This document shows positions 48,574-60,702 of a stretch of 64,000 nucleotides of DNA, one piece after another; position 1 is the stretch's first letter; the number at the start of each line of letters is the position of its first letter. The translations under genes were made by a program, and so were the position numbers. Under the pieces are notes generated by a model. The model ran no database searches. It was not told the origin of the DNA and was given only the letters and a program-made list of their open reading frames with translations. This DNA comes from Aristolochia californica (lineage: Eukaryota > Streptophyta > Magnoliopsida > Piperales > Aristolochiaceae), in assembly GCA_029961685.1 (NCBI GenBank), contig JARWKL010000005.1:3478501-3542500 (forward strand). The letters run 5' to 3'.

Positions 48574-49140
48574 AAGCATTGCATCAAAGAGAACGAAAAT
48601 TAATTTTTTTGTTTCAATTAACACAAGAAAAAAAGATAAAATAATTTTTTTCCCAACAAGAGGCCATGTAGTAATACTTGTTGCTTTCCTATAAAGGCCA
48701 TAAAACTATAATTCTGCATACTTGTTTCTTTCCTACGATATCACTATAATCATTTGCAAGTCTATATTATAGGTTGTTTTTGTGAAACAAATAATGCCAT
48801 CTTAGGAATCCACTTCTACCCCCAATGTTGTTTGTCATATTATTGCTAAAGAGGGTTTCAAAGGTCTTTATGCCGTGTGTGTTATCTACATGAACCTATT
48901 TTATAGTTAAATTGTTAGTTTGCATGAATAAAGAAGGTGGTCACACAGTAGTCACAACAATTAGTAGAGTAGTCGACCGCTATGAATCAGGTTCAAGCTT
49001 ATATGTCTTAGATGATGGGTTATTGGTGTCTTGTAGCATCATCCCTCCTTCTAGTGATTTTAGTGGATTGTTTTCATAGTAGCCAAGTTGCTCTAGCTCT
49101 TTCCACAGTGGTCCTTCAACATTGCACACCTATTTGTTTG

Positions 49141-49229
49141 TATATTTTCTACGTTTTGATTCATTGTTTGTATATTTTCTACGTTTTGATTCATTGTTTG
49201 TGTATAATATATATATATATATATATATA
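49141..49229 (+). repeat. 30-bp duplication followed by a TA microsatellite
   Basis: tatattttctacgttttgat recurs at 49141 and 49171 (period 30), followed by a (ta)n run from about 49205 to 49229. Confidence 0.85.
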
Positions 49230-50269
49230 AAATTTTAGTTGTTTTAATTTTTGATTTGTTGATTTTTATTTTTTATTTTTTGAGTATATTGTTATATGTT
49301 CAACTACATTATGTATATAAATAACTTTTTTATTTATTTTTGTCTCATTTTTTATTTTATTAATTATTTTAAGCAAGTATACAAGAAAAACTATAAAAAA
49401 AACTTTTCAGCTAAAATTTCCAGTACTAAATATAAAATATAAAAAAATAACAAAATAATTAATTTAATTTTTCATTTTTTTCAAAAATAAAAAAATTATG
49501 GAAAAAATTTTACCAAAATTTTTATTTATTATAATAAAAAATTCAAAATTTTAGGCAAGAAAATATTTCACCAACAGGTATTATAGAAAAATATTTTTTA
49601 ATCGATAACTATTTAATTTTTTTTTCCATTGAAACATTCTACCACCAATTATTAAGCTATTTTAATAGAATTTTTTCACCAAATAAATTATTGTTTGTGG
49701 GTTATAAATGACAAAATTGGTCGACAAAATTTATCAAAAAAATATTCAGTAGTGAATTTTTATCTTTTAATGGCAATTTGTCTAGTGAAAAAAGAAACCT
49801 TTTTTCTTATAGTGTAGACACTACCTTTTTTGTTTTTTTCCTTTGGTACCTTAAAACATCCATTCAACATTAGTATTTTCCATTATCAGAAGAAGTAAAA
49901 GACCACACCATTACTTACAATAGTATTTTCCATAGCTTGACACAAGTTCATTGGATCTTAAAAGGACACCAACCTCAAATCCCACGAAAAGATGAAGATC
50001 ATGTAGATGCATGAGATGAAGATGAAGATCAAATTTCTAGTTTGTTGACTAACCCCCCTATAGGGAGGAGATAATTCTTGATCTAAAGGTCAAACACCAA
50101 GAGCTTTGCCTAAACTCATGTATGAAGTTTGAGCTCGAGCTTGAACCGGTTATTGCTTGGGCTTGTATTGACTCGTTTTCATCCTTAATGGCAAGGATTG
50201 GGCTAGATAAGATGAAGGGTGGTCATTTAGTTTGAGCCCGTACCAAAATATGAAATGCCTTAAGCATAT

Positions 50270-50402
50270 TATTATTCCAAAAAATAGTTAGTGAAAATGG
50301 GATAGTGATCAAATTCTCCTTTTTACTAACTATTTTTTAGAATAATAATAGTCAAATTCTCAAAAAAAATTTCTTTTACATGGGTTCCAAACAGATCCCT
50401 CG
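50270..50402. mobile_element. Degraded relative of the MITE at 50676
   Basis: Shares the fold-back core (ttattattccaaaaaatagttagt and actaactattttttagaataataatagtc) and a gggttccaaacagatccct end. The left end is lost. Confidence 0.5.
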
Positions 50403-50675
50403 ATAAGATTTTGGGAAATCTAACTTTAGCTTGATAACCAACAGCCATCTAATTACCACCCTAGTAAACTATCCTACTTATGAAGTTAGGTCTAAGATCT
50501 ATCTCGAAATGACTAACCTAGTTAAGAAACTTCTTTATCAACTAATAAACCCGATGTGTTTCCACCAATTGATTTATGTAAGACTATTCTTTAATACTCG
50601 TCTTTATTTATTTATTTAGTGCAAGTGAAAGCCTTTCAAATACACCGATCTATAAATGAACAATACGACATTGCC

Positions 50676-50866
50676 TAAGGGTCGGTTTGGAATCCCTAGA
50701 AAAGAAAAAAATAAAATAAAATAAAATTTTGATTATTATTATTTTAAAAAATAGTTAATAAAAATAAGGTTATCATGAAATTATCTTTTTTACTAACTAT
50801 TTTTATGAATAATAATGATCAAATTCTTATTTTCTTTTATTTTTCATCGTTCTGAAACGGACCTAA
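50676..50866. mobile_element. MITE, probably Tourist/Harbinger-like
   Basis: The element is 50679-50863 (185 bp), flanked by TAA at 50676-50678 and 50864-50866. The ends are imperfect inverted repeats, gggtcggtttggaa on the left and ggtccgtttcagaa as the reverse complement of the right end. The interior folds back (gattattattattttaaaaaatagtt against actatttttatgaataataatgatc). No coding capacity. Confidence 0.6.
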
Positions 50867-51000
50867 GTGAATCTACAACCTCAAAACTTTTTGTGATGAA
50901 GATAAAGAAAATTAAATTATAGATTGCATGTCTATTTACTTGGCTTGTAGACGTATTAGGATCGATTTCCTCATGGATTACACAATCCCCTCAAGACAAG

Positions 51001-51410
51001 GTGAACGAATCATTCCATTCCAACTTCTCCTTCGTCGTCTATAGTGATTGTCACCACCTCCACCAGCAAGAACACCTCCCGGAAATATGGCTTCCATCTT
51101 CTATTATTTTACTCGCTCCACTGCCAACTTCCTCTTTTACAACGACACCATCATTGGCTTCGAGAAGATGCTTTAAGGAAAAATAACAGAAGCGTGCTGA
51201 TCAACGACAGCATCATCTTCAACCCTTTTGAGGCGAATTGGCTCTTGTGCTCATCGGATCGGTAAACCCAGACTGACTCTGTCTTGCTTTCCTCAAAAAA
51301 GCCACCTCCTTATCCTAATGATGGGTCCCTCCTTTTTTGCCAACACCATTAGTCTATCTGAGTTTCTCTAACGATTCTGAGATTACAGAAGGAAGAAAAT
51401 CCTCAGAAAA
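51001..51410. other. Gene-like but unassigned segment
   Basis: Composition is richer in C and less AT-biased than the DNA to its left, and two plus frames overlap (51001-51186, 51044-51265). I recognise no product. It may be an eroded gene fragment. Confidence 0.3.
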
Positions 51411-52163
51411 TCAAAGGCAATGGGGAAAGGACTTGGTTCTGCCACCCTTCTTGATCTTGAACTGCATATAATAAAATGAAAAATAATCACAAATCATCGT
51501 TTTGCTTGATTGACCGTCGCAATTGAGTGATTGGTGGTAGATAAAGCCTGCCTTAGTAAAACTAAACCTGAAGACGACCCTCTTGCGTGGCGCCCTGTCA
51601 TTTTCGGAACCTCGACTCGCGGGGGACGAAATAGCGCCTTCCCCAGCTGAGACGGGCCTGAGGAAGGGCAAATGACTGGTTCTTGACTTTTATCCATGTC
51701 AGGCAGGTACGCTGGAAAGGGCTTTCATAAGTACGGGCAGTCGTGACTGGCGTGAAAAACGCAATAGTTTTTTGAAAATTAAAGTGCATAAGTTGGTCGC
51801 TTTGGTCCAAAGATTTCGTACTTATCTGCACTTGATTCTGTCCTTCCTCAAATGCTTGCTCCACCGAATGGTTATTGACTTCTAGGGCGGGGAACTTTTC
51901 TGATAGCGAAAGCCCGTCGTCTTCTTCGCACAAAAATGCCCCTCCGGGATCCTCTGTAGTCTGTCCGGAAGGGCTAATGGAATTCCCCTGAGAGCATTGT
52001 CAAGTTCTTCTGGCTCGGTTTTGCTCCTTTGGATATTGCAAATTAACGGCCATATCGGATTTCTCCATAACATCTGAGAAGAAAATATCCATCCGCTTTC
52101 CTTCTTCCCTTCTCCGCTGACGGCTGACTGCTGGGAGCTATGGCCGCCTGAGCCCCTTGCCAA
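51411..52163 (-). other. Possible divergent gene or pseudogene next to FBL3
   Basis: Overlapping minus-strand frames start at 52163 (93 codons, MARGSGGHSSQQ) and 51933 (111 codons). They join around 51930, where the first ends its plausible part in RIPEGHF and the next continues CEEDDGLSLSEKFPALEV in a different frame. A one-base shift or short intron would merge them. Codon-like composition supports former or present coding. The start lies only 52 bp from the FBL3 start codon on the other strand, as with a shared promoter. No family is recognised. Confidence 0.35.
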
Positions 52164-52215
52164 GTTTCAACACCTCTTTAAAACTAGCCGAAACTGCTAA
52201 GTTTCTCGTTCTGTT

Positions 52216-55200
52216 ATGGACTCCCCCTCTTCCTCTTTTTTCGATAAGCTCAATGAAGAAATCCTCTTCTCCATCCTTGACTATCTCGAGGAGACCCCTC
52301 TGGACAAGAAGTCCCTCTCCCTCGTCTCCAAATACTTCCATGCCGTTGAATCCCGCCACCGGAAGACACTGAAGCCTCTCCGCCCGGATCTTCTTCCTTC
52401 TATCCTCTCCCGACGCTACCGTTCCCTCCGTTCTCTCGATCTATCTCTGTGTCCCCGAGTCTCTGATAAGACCCTCACCACAATCGCTCATCTCTGCCGA
52501 TCCACGCTCCTGTCTATTAATCTATCCAAATCTAAGCTATTTTCGCATGTGGGATTGTCGGATTTGGTGTTGAACTGTGAGTTTTTGGTCGAAATTGATC
52601 TGTCTAATGGCACGGAATTGACGGATTGTGCTGCCGCAGCCATCTCCCGGGCTAAAAATTTGGAAAGGTTATGGTTGGTGAGGTGTAAGTTGATTACGGA
52701 TTTAGGGATTGGTTGCATTGCCGTTGGCTGTCAGAAGTTGAAGTTGATCAATTTAAAGTGGTGTTTGGGTTTAAGTGATTTGGGAGTCGGCTTGGTCGCA
52801 GTCAAGTGTCGCGAGCTTTGCCATTTGGATCTGTCTTATATACAGGTAGATGTATTTCTTCTTTACTTAAAGGTGTCAACTATTCTTACTCAGTGCAGAA
52901 TAAAGCTTGATCATGTATAAGCATGTGAGCTTTGTGATTCTTAAGGCTTAAAATGAAACTCTTGCGCTTCTTTTGATAATCATTTCCTACTACTCATTTA
53001 CGATCCATTCAGTTTTTGCATATTCCATAAAAATAGGCTTCGATCTGAGATGACAAGCATTACTAATTGTTGGAGCTAGTAAAGAAGATATTGCTTGCTA
53101 TTATACCTTTAAATGAGCTGCATTTTCAAGTTAGGCTTTTAAAATGTTTATTCGGAGGTAAATATATTCCACACTGTAGTCAGTTCTTGAACTTAATTGT
53201 TTGCAAACTGTTTAGAAATGGCACTCAGAAACTTGGATTTTTTTTTGGCCTTCTAAGTGTAAAATAATTGGGTGCTTGTTATGCCTACTGTTCCAGCTGC
53301 AAAATTTTGTTAGGTTTGCTCCATGAACCCAGCTTATATTTAAGGTTTAGACCTTTTTCTTTGTGCACCGTTTCGATTTTTAGAATAGCACAGTATGTGG
53401 TTCTCTAGTAACACATTCAAATGAAGGTCTTTTAATGTAATATACTAGTAACTTAAAGGCTCCTTCGTGATTGTCTGGATAATTTTCTTTCAGTAGACTC
53501 TCTGTCTGAAGTAAAAAAATGGTTTATAAAATGAGGAGTAGAGGTAAGTCAGTGTGCTGACAAAGTTACCTTCTTCCACAGCTGGTATATCTGATTGTGA
53601 ACATAAAAGCAAAAATTATGCTAAGAGAAATTTTCTCTGTTGGATTGGAAAACAGAAGTTTTGAGCTGGTACTGGAGCTTATAAAACTGTTGCAAGTTGA
53701 AGCTATTCTCTTGCTGTTTTTAGCTGGATGTTAAGAAGAAGTTTTCCACATCGCAATATTTGTAATACATCGATAAGGCTGAAGATAGAAGCTATATGTT
53801 TAGGATCACTTGGTTGCATATTTTGAGGAAGGTTCAAATCAATTAGCTGATTCATTGGCATGAGATGGAATCCTTCAAAAGCATCTTTTTGTGTGAGCTG
53901 ATTGCTTTTTTCTTGTAAGTTACTTCAATTTTGGTTTTATGTATTTGTTTTTCGGGTTTTGTTTTTGGGCTATTTTCTGTAATGATCAGTCATGCCCTCT
54001 TGTTTCTTATGCAAACTTTTGTGTTTCCTTGTTTCTTTTTAATAAAACTCTCATTTTATTCCAAAAAAATAAGATAAATACACTTTGTGGATCTGCAATG
54101 AGGTGTGCCAGCCTTGCAGGATTCCACCCACAACCAAAACTGACCCGTTCTGCCTTTTCAAAGAACTTTGGTGTGATGTGTGCAGATGATATATGTAAGC
54201 AATCATCGAATCCTGGGATCAAGCAGATCTTGTGGGTCCCATCGGGTGATTGGTCTGGCGTTTTTGTCCCTCATTTCCTTTGTGTAGTGATTTGGTGATT
54301 AACAAAATGAAACAGTTCCGTAGGGAAAAATCAGTGTCATTCCTCACAAACAGAACAGGCTACAATTTTTCATATAAGCTAAAAAATTTTCTTTTGTCTG
54401 CATCCTATAGCTTAGATGCTCACCATCTTTGTCGTCTCTATTATGTGTGAAGATAATGTTCTTTTCCAGCAGTGTTATCATTCATTGCCGTTTATGCCAC
54501 ATTGTTATTGACTTTAAGCCTTCAATTTTTCATACCTTCAGATCACAAAGAAATGCCTCCCATCTATTATAAAGCTGCCCTATCTCAAAGAGCTGATACT
54601 TGCTGGCTGCATCGGGATTGATGACGAAGGACTTTCTTCTTTAAAACAAGGATTCAAGTCTCTGAAGGTCATTTTGACTGACCTAAATGAACTCAATATT
54701 TGTTATTTTTAATCTTTCTTTTCCTTCAGTTTGGAGACAAAAATGCTTCTATATTCTCTAGTCAGGGAGAGATGCATGATTCAGATATTATCCCGACATC
54801 ACTGAGAAATATGTTGTGCTGTAGAGTTTAGTTTGTCTTTATTTTATTGAAGTGATATTCGGAGCCTGACTCTGACTTGTCTTGCATCAGACGCTGGATA
54901 TGTCAAACTGTCTGAATGTGAGCCACAATGGTCTATCCTCAATTACGAACGGTGCTATGAATTTGAACCAACTTATTCTATCCCAGTGCACGCCTGTAAG
55001 TTGTTTACTGCATATAACTTTCTAAAGCAGATCAACTTTGAATGATTTGCTTAGGAACTACTTTTACTTTGTGTTTTGTCAGGTTACACAGGCTCTAGCG
55101 GACAGCCTAGAAAAGCTGCCCAATCTGCAGTCTATCACATTGGATGGTTGCCGTGTAACGTCAGCCGGTCTGCAGGCCATCGGAAATTGGTGTTTTTCCC

Positions 55201-58200
55201 TGAAAGAACTGAGCCTTAGCAAATGCCAAGGAGTGACAGATGAAGGTCTTTCATTCATTGTGACAAGGCACAAGGATTTGAAAAAACTAGACATCACTTG
55301 CTGCCGTAAGATTACCCATGTGTCTATGACTAGCATCTCCACTTCATGCCCCTCGCTTTCATCACTCAGAATGGAATCTTGCAGCCTGATTCCAAAAGAA
55401 TCTTTTTCCCTGATTGGGAAAAGTTGCCATCTCTTGGAGGAACTCGATATTACAGATAATGAAGTAGACAATGAAGGTCAACACGGTTTCTATTATGTTC
55501 AATCTGGATTGCCAACTAAAGTCATAGTTAACACTTCTGTGGAAGCCACATCACCCACTAAATATTCATAGTATCATGTTTGAAAAATTGATAGTTACTA
55601 TAATTGTGAGGTTGGGTCCAAGGCCCATCCCATAATGACTAGCCAATTTAGGAAGTCTTTTTCCCAACTAATAAACTCAAAATCTTTGTACTCACTAATC
55701 CATGTGAGACTATCACTTAACACTCTCCCTCACATGTAAGCCCTCTTTTGTGGCTCTACAAGTAGATTGTTTGGGTGGATGCCCACATATGAGTACCTGT
55801 TGGAATACCATGTGAAGTTGGGTTCAATACCTATCCCAAAATGACTAGCCAAGTTAGAAAACCTATTTCCTAACTAATAAATTTAAGATCTTTGTACTCA
55901 CTAATCCATGTGGGACTATTGTTTAACAATAATCCCTCCATTGACTTGTTAGCCAGAGTCGACTCTCAGCAATTGCAAAGCCTAGCAAGGTGAAAGTGAA
56001 CCGTCATTGGTCACTTGTTTTTTCAACTAGTCTTCACAAAATACTATTTTACGACTTGCTCTTCCTAATTGAGGGCTCTTGTGACATGATTGGACTATTA
56101 TTGGCCATGGTCCAGATTATATAGCGTCACTCATGTGACAGGAGTTCTCACTGATCTGTTAAGTCTTGTGCTCTAGACATTGTTCCACGACTGCTGAAAT
56201 AATGTGCTCTTAGTGATGTAGTTTCTTACTGACATGCAGGTCTGAAGTCTATCTCTAGGTGTTCAGGACTCCTCACTTTAAACGTTGGTATTTGCTTGAA
56301 CATAAGTGATGAAGGGCTTATCCATGTTGGCATGTCTTGTCCAAAACTTGTTGAGCTTGATTTGTACAGGTCTTTAATAGTTTATTGATATCTCCTCCTC
56401 ATCATTAACTTGAATAGCTGCAATGGCATAAGTTTTTATTAAAAGAAAATTCATAGGTTATTTTGATTGCAGGTCTATAGGAGTGACAGATGCTGGTGTT
56501 GCTGCAATTTCTAGAGGTTGCCCGAGGTTGCAGATGATTAATCTAGCCTACTGTCCTGCAATAACAGATGACTCGTTGAAATCACTATCAAAATGTTTAA
56601 AGTTAACTACACTTGAAATGCGAGGATGCCCTCAAATTACATCAGTGGGACTTTCAGCTATTGCAGTGAGATGCAAGCAACTCACCAAACTTGACCTAAA
56701 AAAATGCCACAAGATTAATGATGCCGGGATGCTTCCACTTGCTCGGTTCTCCAAAAACTTAAGACAGGTATTATCCTATTTTAGTTTTAACCCTTTTCAA
56801 TTGGAAGGCTCAATATCCTCCGTTGTTTCAATTTTTCCTGAAGAAATGAAAGGGTTGATGATATTAAAAGATACTTAACCAGAAGATCATAACTAAAGCT
56901 AAAAGTTGTTTGTGCCTGTTAAAAAGATAGCCTTTGCAATTTTGCCACAAAAACTCCTGATGCTATGTTCTTTTGCATGTAAAAATTTACGCTTAAAAGA
57001 AATTTAAAGTGATTGATATTGCTACCTCTCCTGACTGCTGGAGCATCTGAACTTTTCAATAAGTGTGTGAAGTGGATGTTAACTAGGACTTTGGGAGTAC
57101 TAGAAAATTCAAATTCCCGATGCCTGGGTATACACATTTATAAATCTTCACAAATTTGATGTGGAACCAAGTTGTTCCATTGGCTACCTTCAAGTTTGAG
57201 TATTTAATGTTGGCCCTTGTTAGGAATTTGATGTGGGGCACTTGGCTAGAAGTGTACCCAGTTTGTTCAGTTTTTCAGCTTATATGGAGTAGTTGACATT
57301 TTCTTCTCACTGCTCTCTGTATATGTAGTTCCTTTGATGTGTTACCAGCAAAATGTGTTGCTGAAAACTAGTTATTTCTTTGAATTTTCAGTTTACTTCT
57401 TTGACAATACCAATAATTGAAGAAGTTATACATTTTGTTTCATCAAATATCCAGGTTGCTTGATGATAGATTGGATGTGTAGAAGGTATTCTCTGTTGAA
57501 GAGGAAATCTAAAAAATCACTACAAAATAAACCAATATATGTTGCATTGTTTCAACTTAGTGAATTTTTTGGTGAAAGCTTGGGTGCCATTCATATGATC
57601 CACTTAAGATTTGTCATTGATCTACATTATGACTTCATATACCATCCTCTTTGAAGCTGAAGAATACCATAGGGAGTTTGTGTGGTTTTAGCACATCATT
57701 TTTGTGTAACATAGGTTCGAACTAAAGGTGCCAGTATTTTTGATAGTAGTAAAACCTCTTTACAATACCTTACTGTAATCTGATAATGATGTTCATTTCC
57801 TTTCTACTGATTAACCTATCTTACTGCTCTGTTACCGATGTGGGACTTCTAGCTTTAGCCAGCTTCAGTTACATACTGTAATCTGAGAATGATGTTCCTT
57901 TCATTTCTACAGATTAACCTGTCTTACTGCTCTGTTACTGATGTGGGACTTCTAGCTTTAGCCAGCATCAGTTACTTACAGAACATGACCATCTTGCACT
58001 TACGGGGTTTGACTCCGAATGGTCTGGCTGTTGCTTTATTGGCTTGTGGTGGCTTAACAAAGGTGAAGCTCCACTCTGCTTTTAAACCATTGTTAGCTCA
58101 AACTCTTATCAACCACATGGAAGCTCGTGGTTGTACCTTTCACTGGAGAGACAAGCCTTTCCAGGTATGCTTCTCTTTTATCCTAGAACTCTGCATATAT

Positions 58201-58703
58201 TAACTTCCCATATCTTTTTTTTACTGAAAGACTTCCCATATATTAACTTCCCATGTCTCTATCTGTGGATCATGTATGTTTTTGACAAACTAAATGATGT
58301 TAGATTGCATTAAGATTATCCATATATTTTAGTGTTTGTAGACCAAGTGCCCTAGTACTTCTTGTGGACTTCTGGAACGAAAAATAGTAACAAAAGTCCA
58401 AATGCAAACTTTCCAACAATACATTCCTGTTGCATCTTATGAAATAACAGAAGTAAGCTGACCTATTTTCAGTTTTCATGGAATGGGGGGATTAGTTAAA
58501 TGCAACTTTGCCTGTCAGTGCTTTACCACCCTGTTGTCTGCGATAGAGATTTATCGTAGACTAGATGAGCTTTGCTTGGTTATCCCTCTACCCCGTCATA
58601 ATACCATGTAAACTGTGCTCAAACGAAGTCATTTGACTGGCTACTTGTATGGTTGTTTCCGTCGCAGGCTGGAGAGGATAAAAAGAATTGGAAGGTTCAT
58701 TGA
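52216..58703 (+). CDS. FBL3: F-box/LRR-repeat protein 3 (FBL3, called RAE1 in Arabidopsis)
   Basis: Substrate receptor of an SCF ubiquitin ligase. From memory, Arabidopsis RAE1 (At5g01720) targets the zinc-finger factor STOP1, which controls aluminium resistance. Exons: 52216-52845, 54542-54667, 54891-54995, 55083-55476, 56240-56369, 56473-56767, 57913-58164, 58668-58703. Phases close, giving 655 aa, near the roughly 665 of Arabidopsis FBL3. The F-box (about 10-50) reads FDKLNEEILFSILDYLEE then KKSLSLVSKYFHAVES. The rest is about 18 cysteine-containing leucine-rich repeats of the AMN1/FBXL type (for example LERLWLVRCKLITDLGIGCIA). The ending, GCTFHWRDKPFQ then AGEDKKNWKVH, fits the family. 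A duplicated copy of the exon 7 edge sits just upstream of the real one. Confidence 0.95.
57771..57976 (+). repeat. 103-bp tandem duplication spanning the FBL3 intron 6/exon 7 boundary
   Basis: Units 57771-57873 and 57874-57976 both begin tactgtaatctga and include the splice acceptor and first 64 nt of exon 7. In the upstream unit the acceptor reads ttctactg; in the functional unit it reads ttctacag. The exon-like piece at 57810-57873 is otherwise nearly identical to the true exon start. Confidence 0.92.
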
Positions 58704-59829
58704 GAAGATTCAGCATTCAACCCAGAAGCGCATTCTCTGCTAATAGATTTCTCCATATATTTAAAAAGAAAACTCAAGAGGGGAAATGAGTGACTTCCTG
58801 CACTCAGTTTGTCCCTCCCTCATGTTCTGTAAATGCTCTGCGGCTGTTGTTTTGATCCACTAATTGTGGAAAACTTGGGAAAGAGTCCCATTTACACATT
58901 TTTGTCAAAAAAGAAAAAGAAAAAAATGAGATGTATATTAATCTGGTATCAAGGATGCAAATATAACCTTGGTATCATTAGGCCACTTGTCACTGGTCAG
59001 AAGCTAAACGAGTGGATGAGAATTTGTTTTCCATACCCTGTTTGATTTGACAGGAAGAGGAAAGAAAAGGCTCCTAGTTTTAGAATTTTTTTTTCAATTA
59101 AAATTGTCTCATTTTCTTCTTGTCTTCTCTCAATTTCTCTGAGAACTAAAAGTTTGATTATAAAGAAGATGGAACTAATGTCATTTTTATGGTGAGATCT
59201 TGAGTAAAATTGAATGAAGAATTACAAAGAGAAACAAATAGAGAAAAGATAATTTCTTGCTCTGAAGAAACACTTGATGAATTAGTTTAATCCACTTGCC
59301 AGTAGTTTCTACCTGGGTTTAGATAGTAACTGGGTATATCTGATAGTGACTTGTATTCGATCTCCAAGGGATTCTCCTATAATGGAGAGATGTGTGTGTA
59401 AGAACCAGTCTCTAGTTAGGGATTAACTTTCCCTGATTTCTTTTCTTATAGTTCAATTACAGATATTACATTAAAGAGAAAATATAAACCTATGCTCTTA
59501 AAAGTGGTTTCTGACTTAGTGGACTTATTCGAGGTGACTCTCTCTTCCTATTTTTTTACCTTGTGTCGAAGTGTTTTCTACAACCATTTGAGAAAGTGTA
59601 AGGGACTGTTTGTGCCACCATAGGAAAATAAAACAATGGAAAAGTCATTTTTCATTTGACTAATTTTCTCATTGAAAAAAATACCCTTTGACCGGTTTTC
59701 TTATGTTTGTGTCGCCATAAACTAAAAAAATAAAAAGCGCATAAAAATGAATAGATTAGATAGAAAAAAGTCGACAAAACCTAATTTATCTTTTGCTAGT
59801 TAATGTAGTGAATTAGTTTATGGAACACT
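58704..59829. other. FBL3 3' UTR and intergenic region
   Basis: Probable FBL3 3' UTR to about 59050; then AT-rich sequence with nothing recognised. Confidence 0.5.
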
Positions 59830-60195
59830 CACAAATTGTTTATCATGTTCTTGTTTACAGAATATTGCGGTATTTGAAACAATCGCTTAATAAAGGTTTA
59901 ATGTATAAACCTCATGAAATTCTTGGGATTAAAAAGGTTCTTTTATACCGATTATGCAAGCTCTAAAATATTTGCAAGTGGTTTTATACCTTTGTTGTTG
60001 GAAATTTTTACTGAAAAAATAAAAAGTAAATTATGGTTTTTCAATCTAGTGTAGAAGTTGAGTATAGAACTATGACTCATATAACATTTGAGTTTCTATA
60101 GGTAAAATGTTTAGTTGAGGACTTTGATTTTCCTGTCAATGCAAATGAGTTATGACAATCATGCTAAGAACCTTTTCATTCACCAAAATCTGTTG
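59830..60195 (+). pseudogene. Decayed Copia RNase H fragment
   Basis: Across shifting plus frames one can read YRILRYLKQSLNKGLMY-like, a YTDYASS segment, SGFYTFVVGNF, then SSVEVEYRTMTHITFEFL, VKCLVEDFDFPVNANEL and an NLFIHQN end. These are the ordered landmarks of Copia RNase H. Multiple stops and frameshifts are present and no LTR is seen nearby. It lies between the convergent FBL3 and ferroportin genes. Confidence 0.75.
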
Positions 60196-60702
60196 ATGCA
60201 CCTCTCACAATGCATACCTACCTCCACCTCTACCTCCTGCGAGAGTTATTCTCACATAAGAGAACTAAGGAAATATCCAAATACCTCACAAGGTAAAAAC
60301 AGCGATCACTTACAGCCATTATCACTTTTGGACAGACAGGAGATGTTGTTTGCTGGTGGGTGAAGTTGCTTCTTCCTCCAAAAGTCCCTTTTCATACACA
60401 TTCTGTCTTTCAGACAAGAAATACTCACAAATGGTACAGTAATGGCCAAAGAGTCTGAAATTTGAGCCCCTTCGATAATTGGTATCCTTGTCTTCTTAGA
60501 ATGTATAATTGATACAAGCTTACAGAGCAAGTCATTGAGAAGATAGCCACATGAAATGGTGAAATAATTGTATTGGTCTCAAACGGTAATCACCATTAGT
60601 TCGCCATGGATAACATCTGCAGCAGCTCGGTCTAAAATGAGATCATCGTCGAAAACCAGGACTTTCTGTCAATCGGATGTTATCTCTTACTTCTTGGAGT
60701 CT
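60196..60702. other. Ferroportin 3' UTR side
   Basis: Probably includes the 3' UTR of the minus-strand ferroportin gene; no other feature seen. Confidence 0.5.

Larger units (their letters stand above)
48574..50675. other. AT-rich intergenic sequence
   Basis: No coding features. Contains a 30-bp direct repeat and TA microsatellite near 49140-49230, very AT-rich DNA from 49240 to 49800, and a MITE-like relative near 50270-50402. Confidence 0.5.

Noticed and set aside
48574..50640. Small frames as hypothetical genes
   Set aside because: They lie in very AT-rich DNA, are short and lack conserved features.
57810..57873. An additional FBL3 exon
   Set aside because: No AG acceptor precedes it and its 64-nt length would break the frame; it is a duplicated exon edge.
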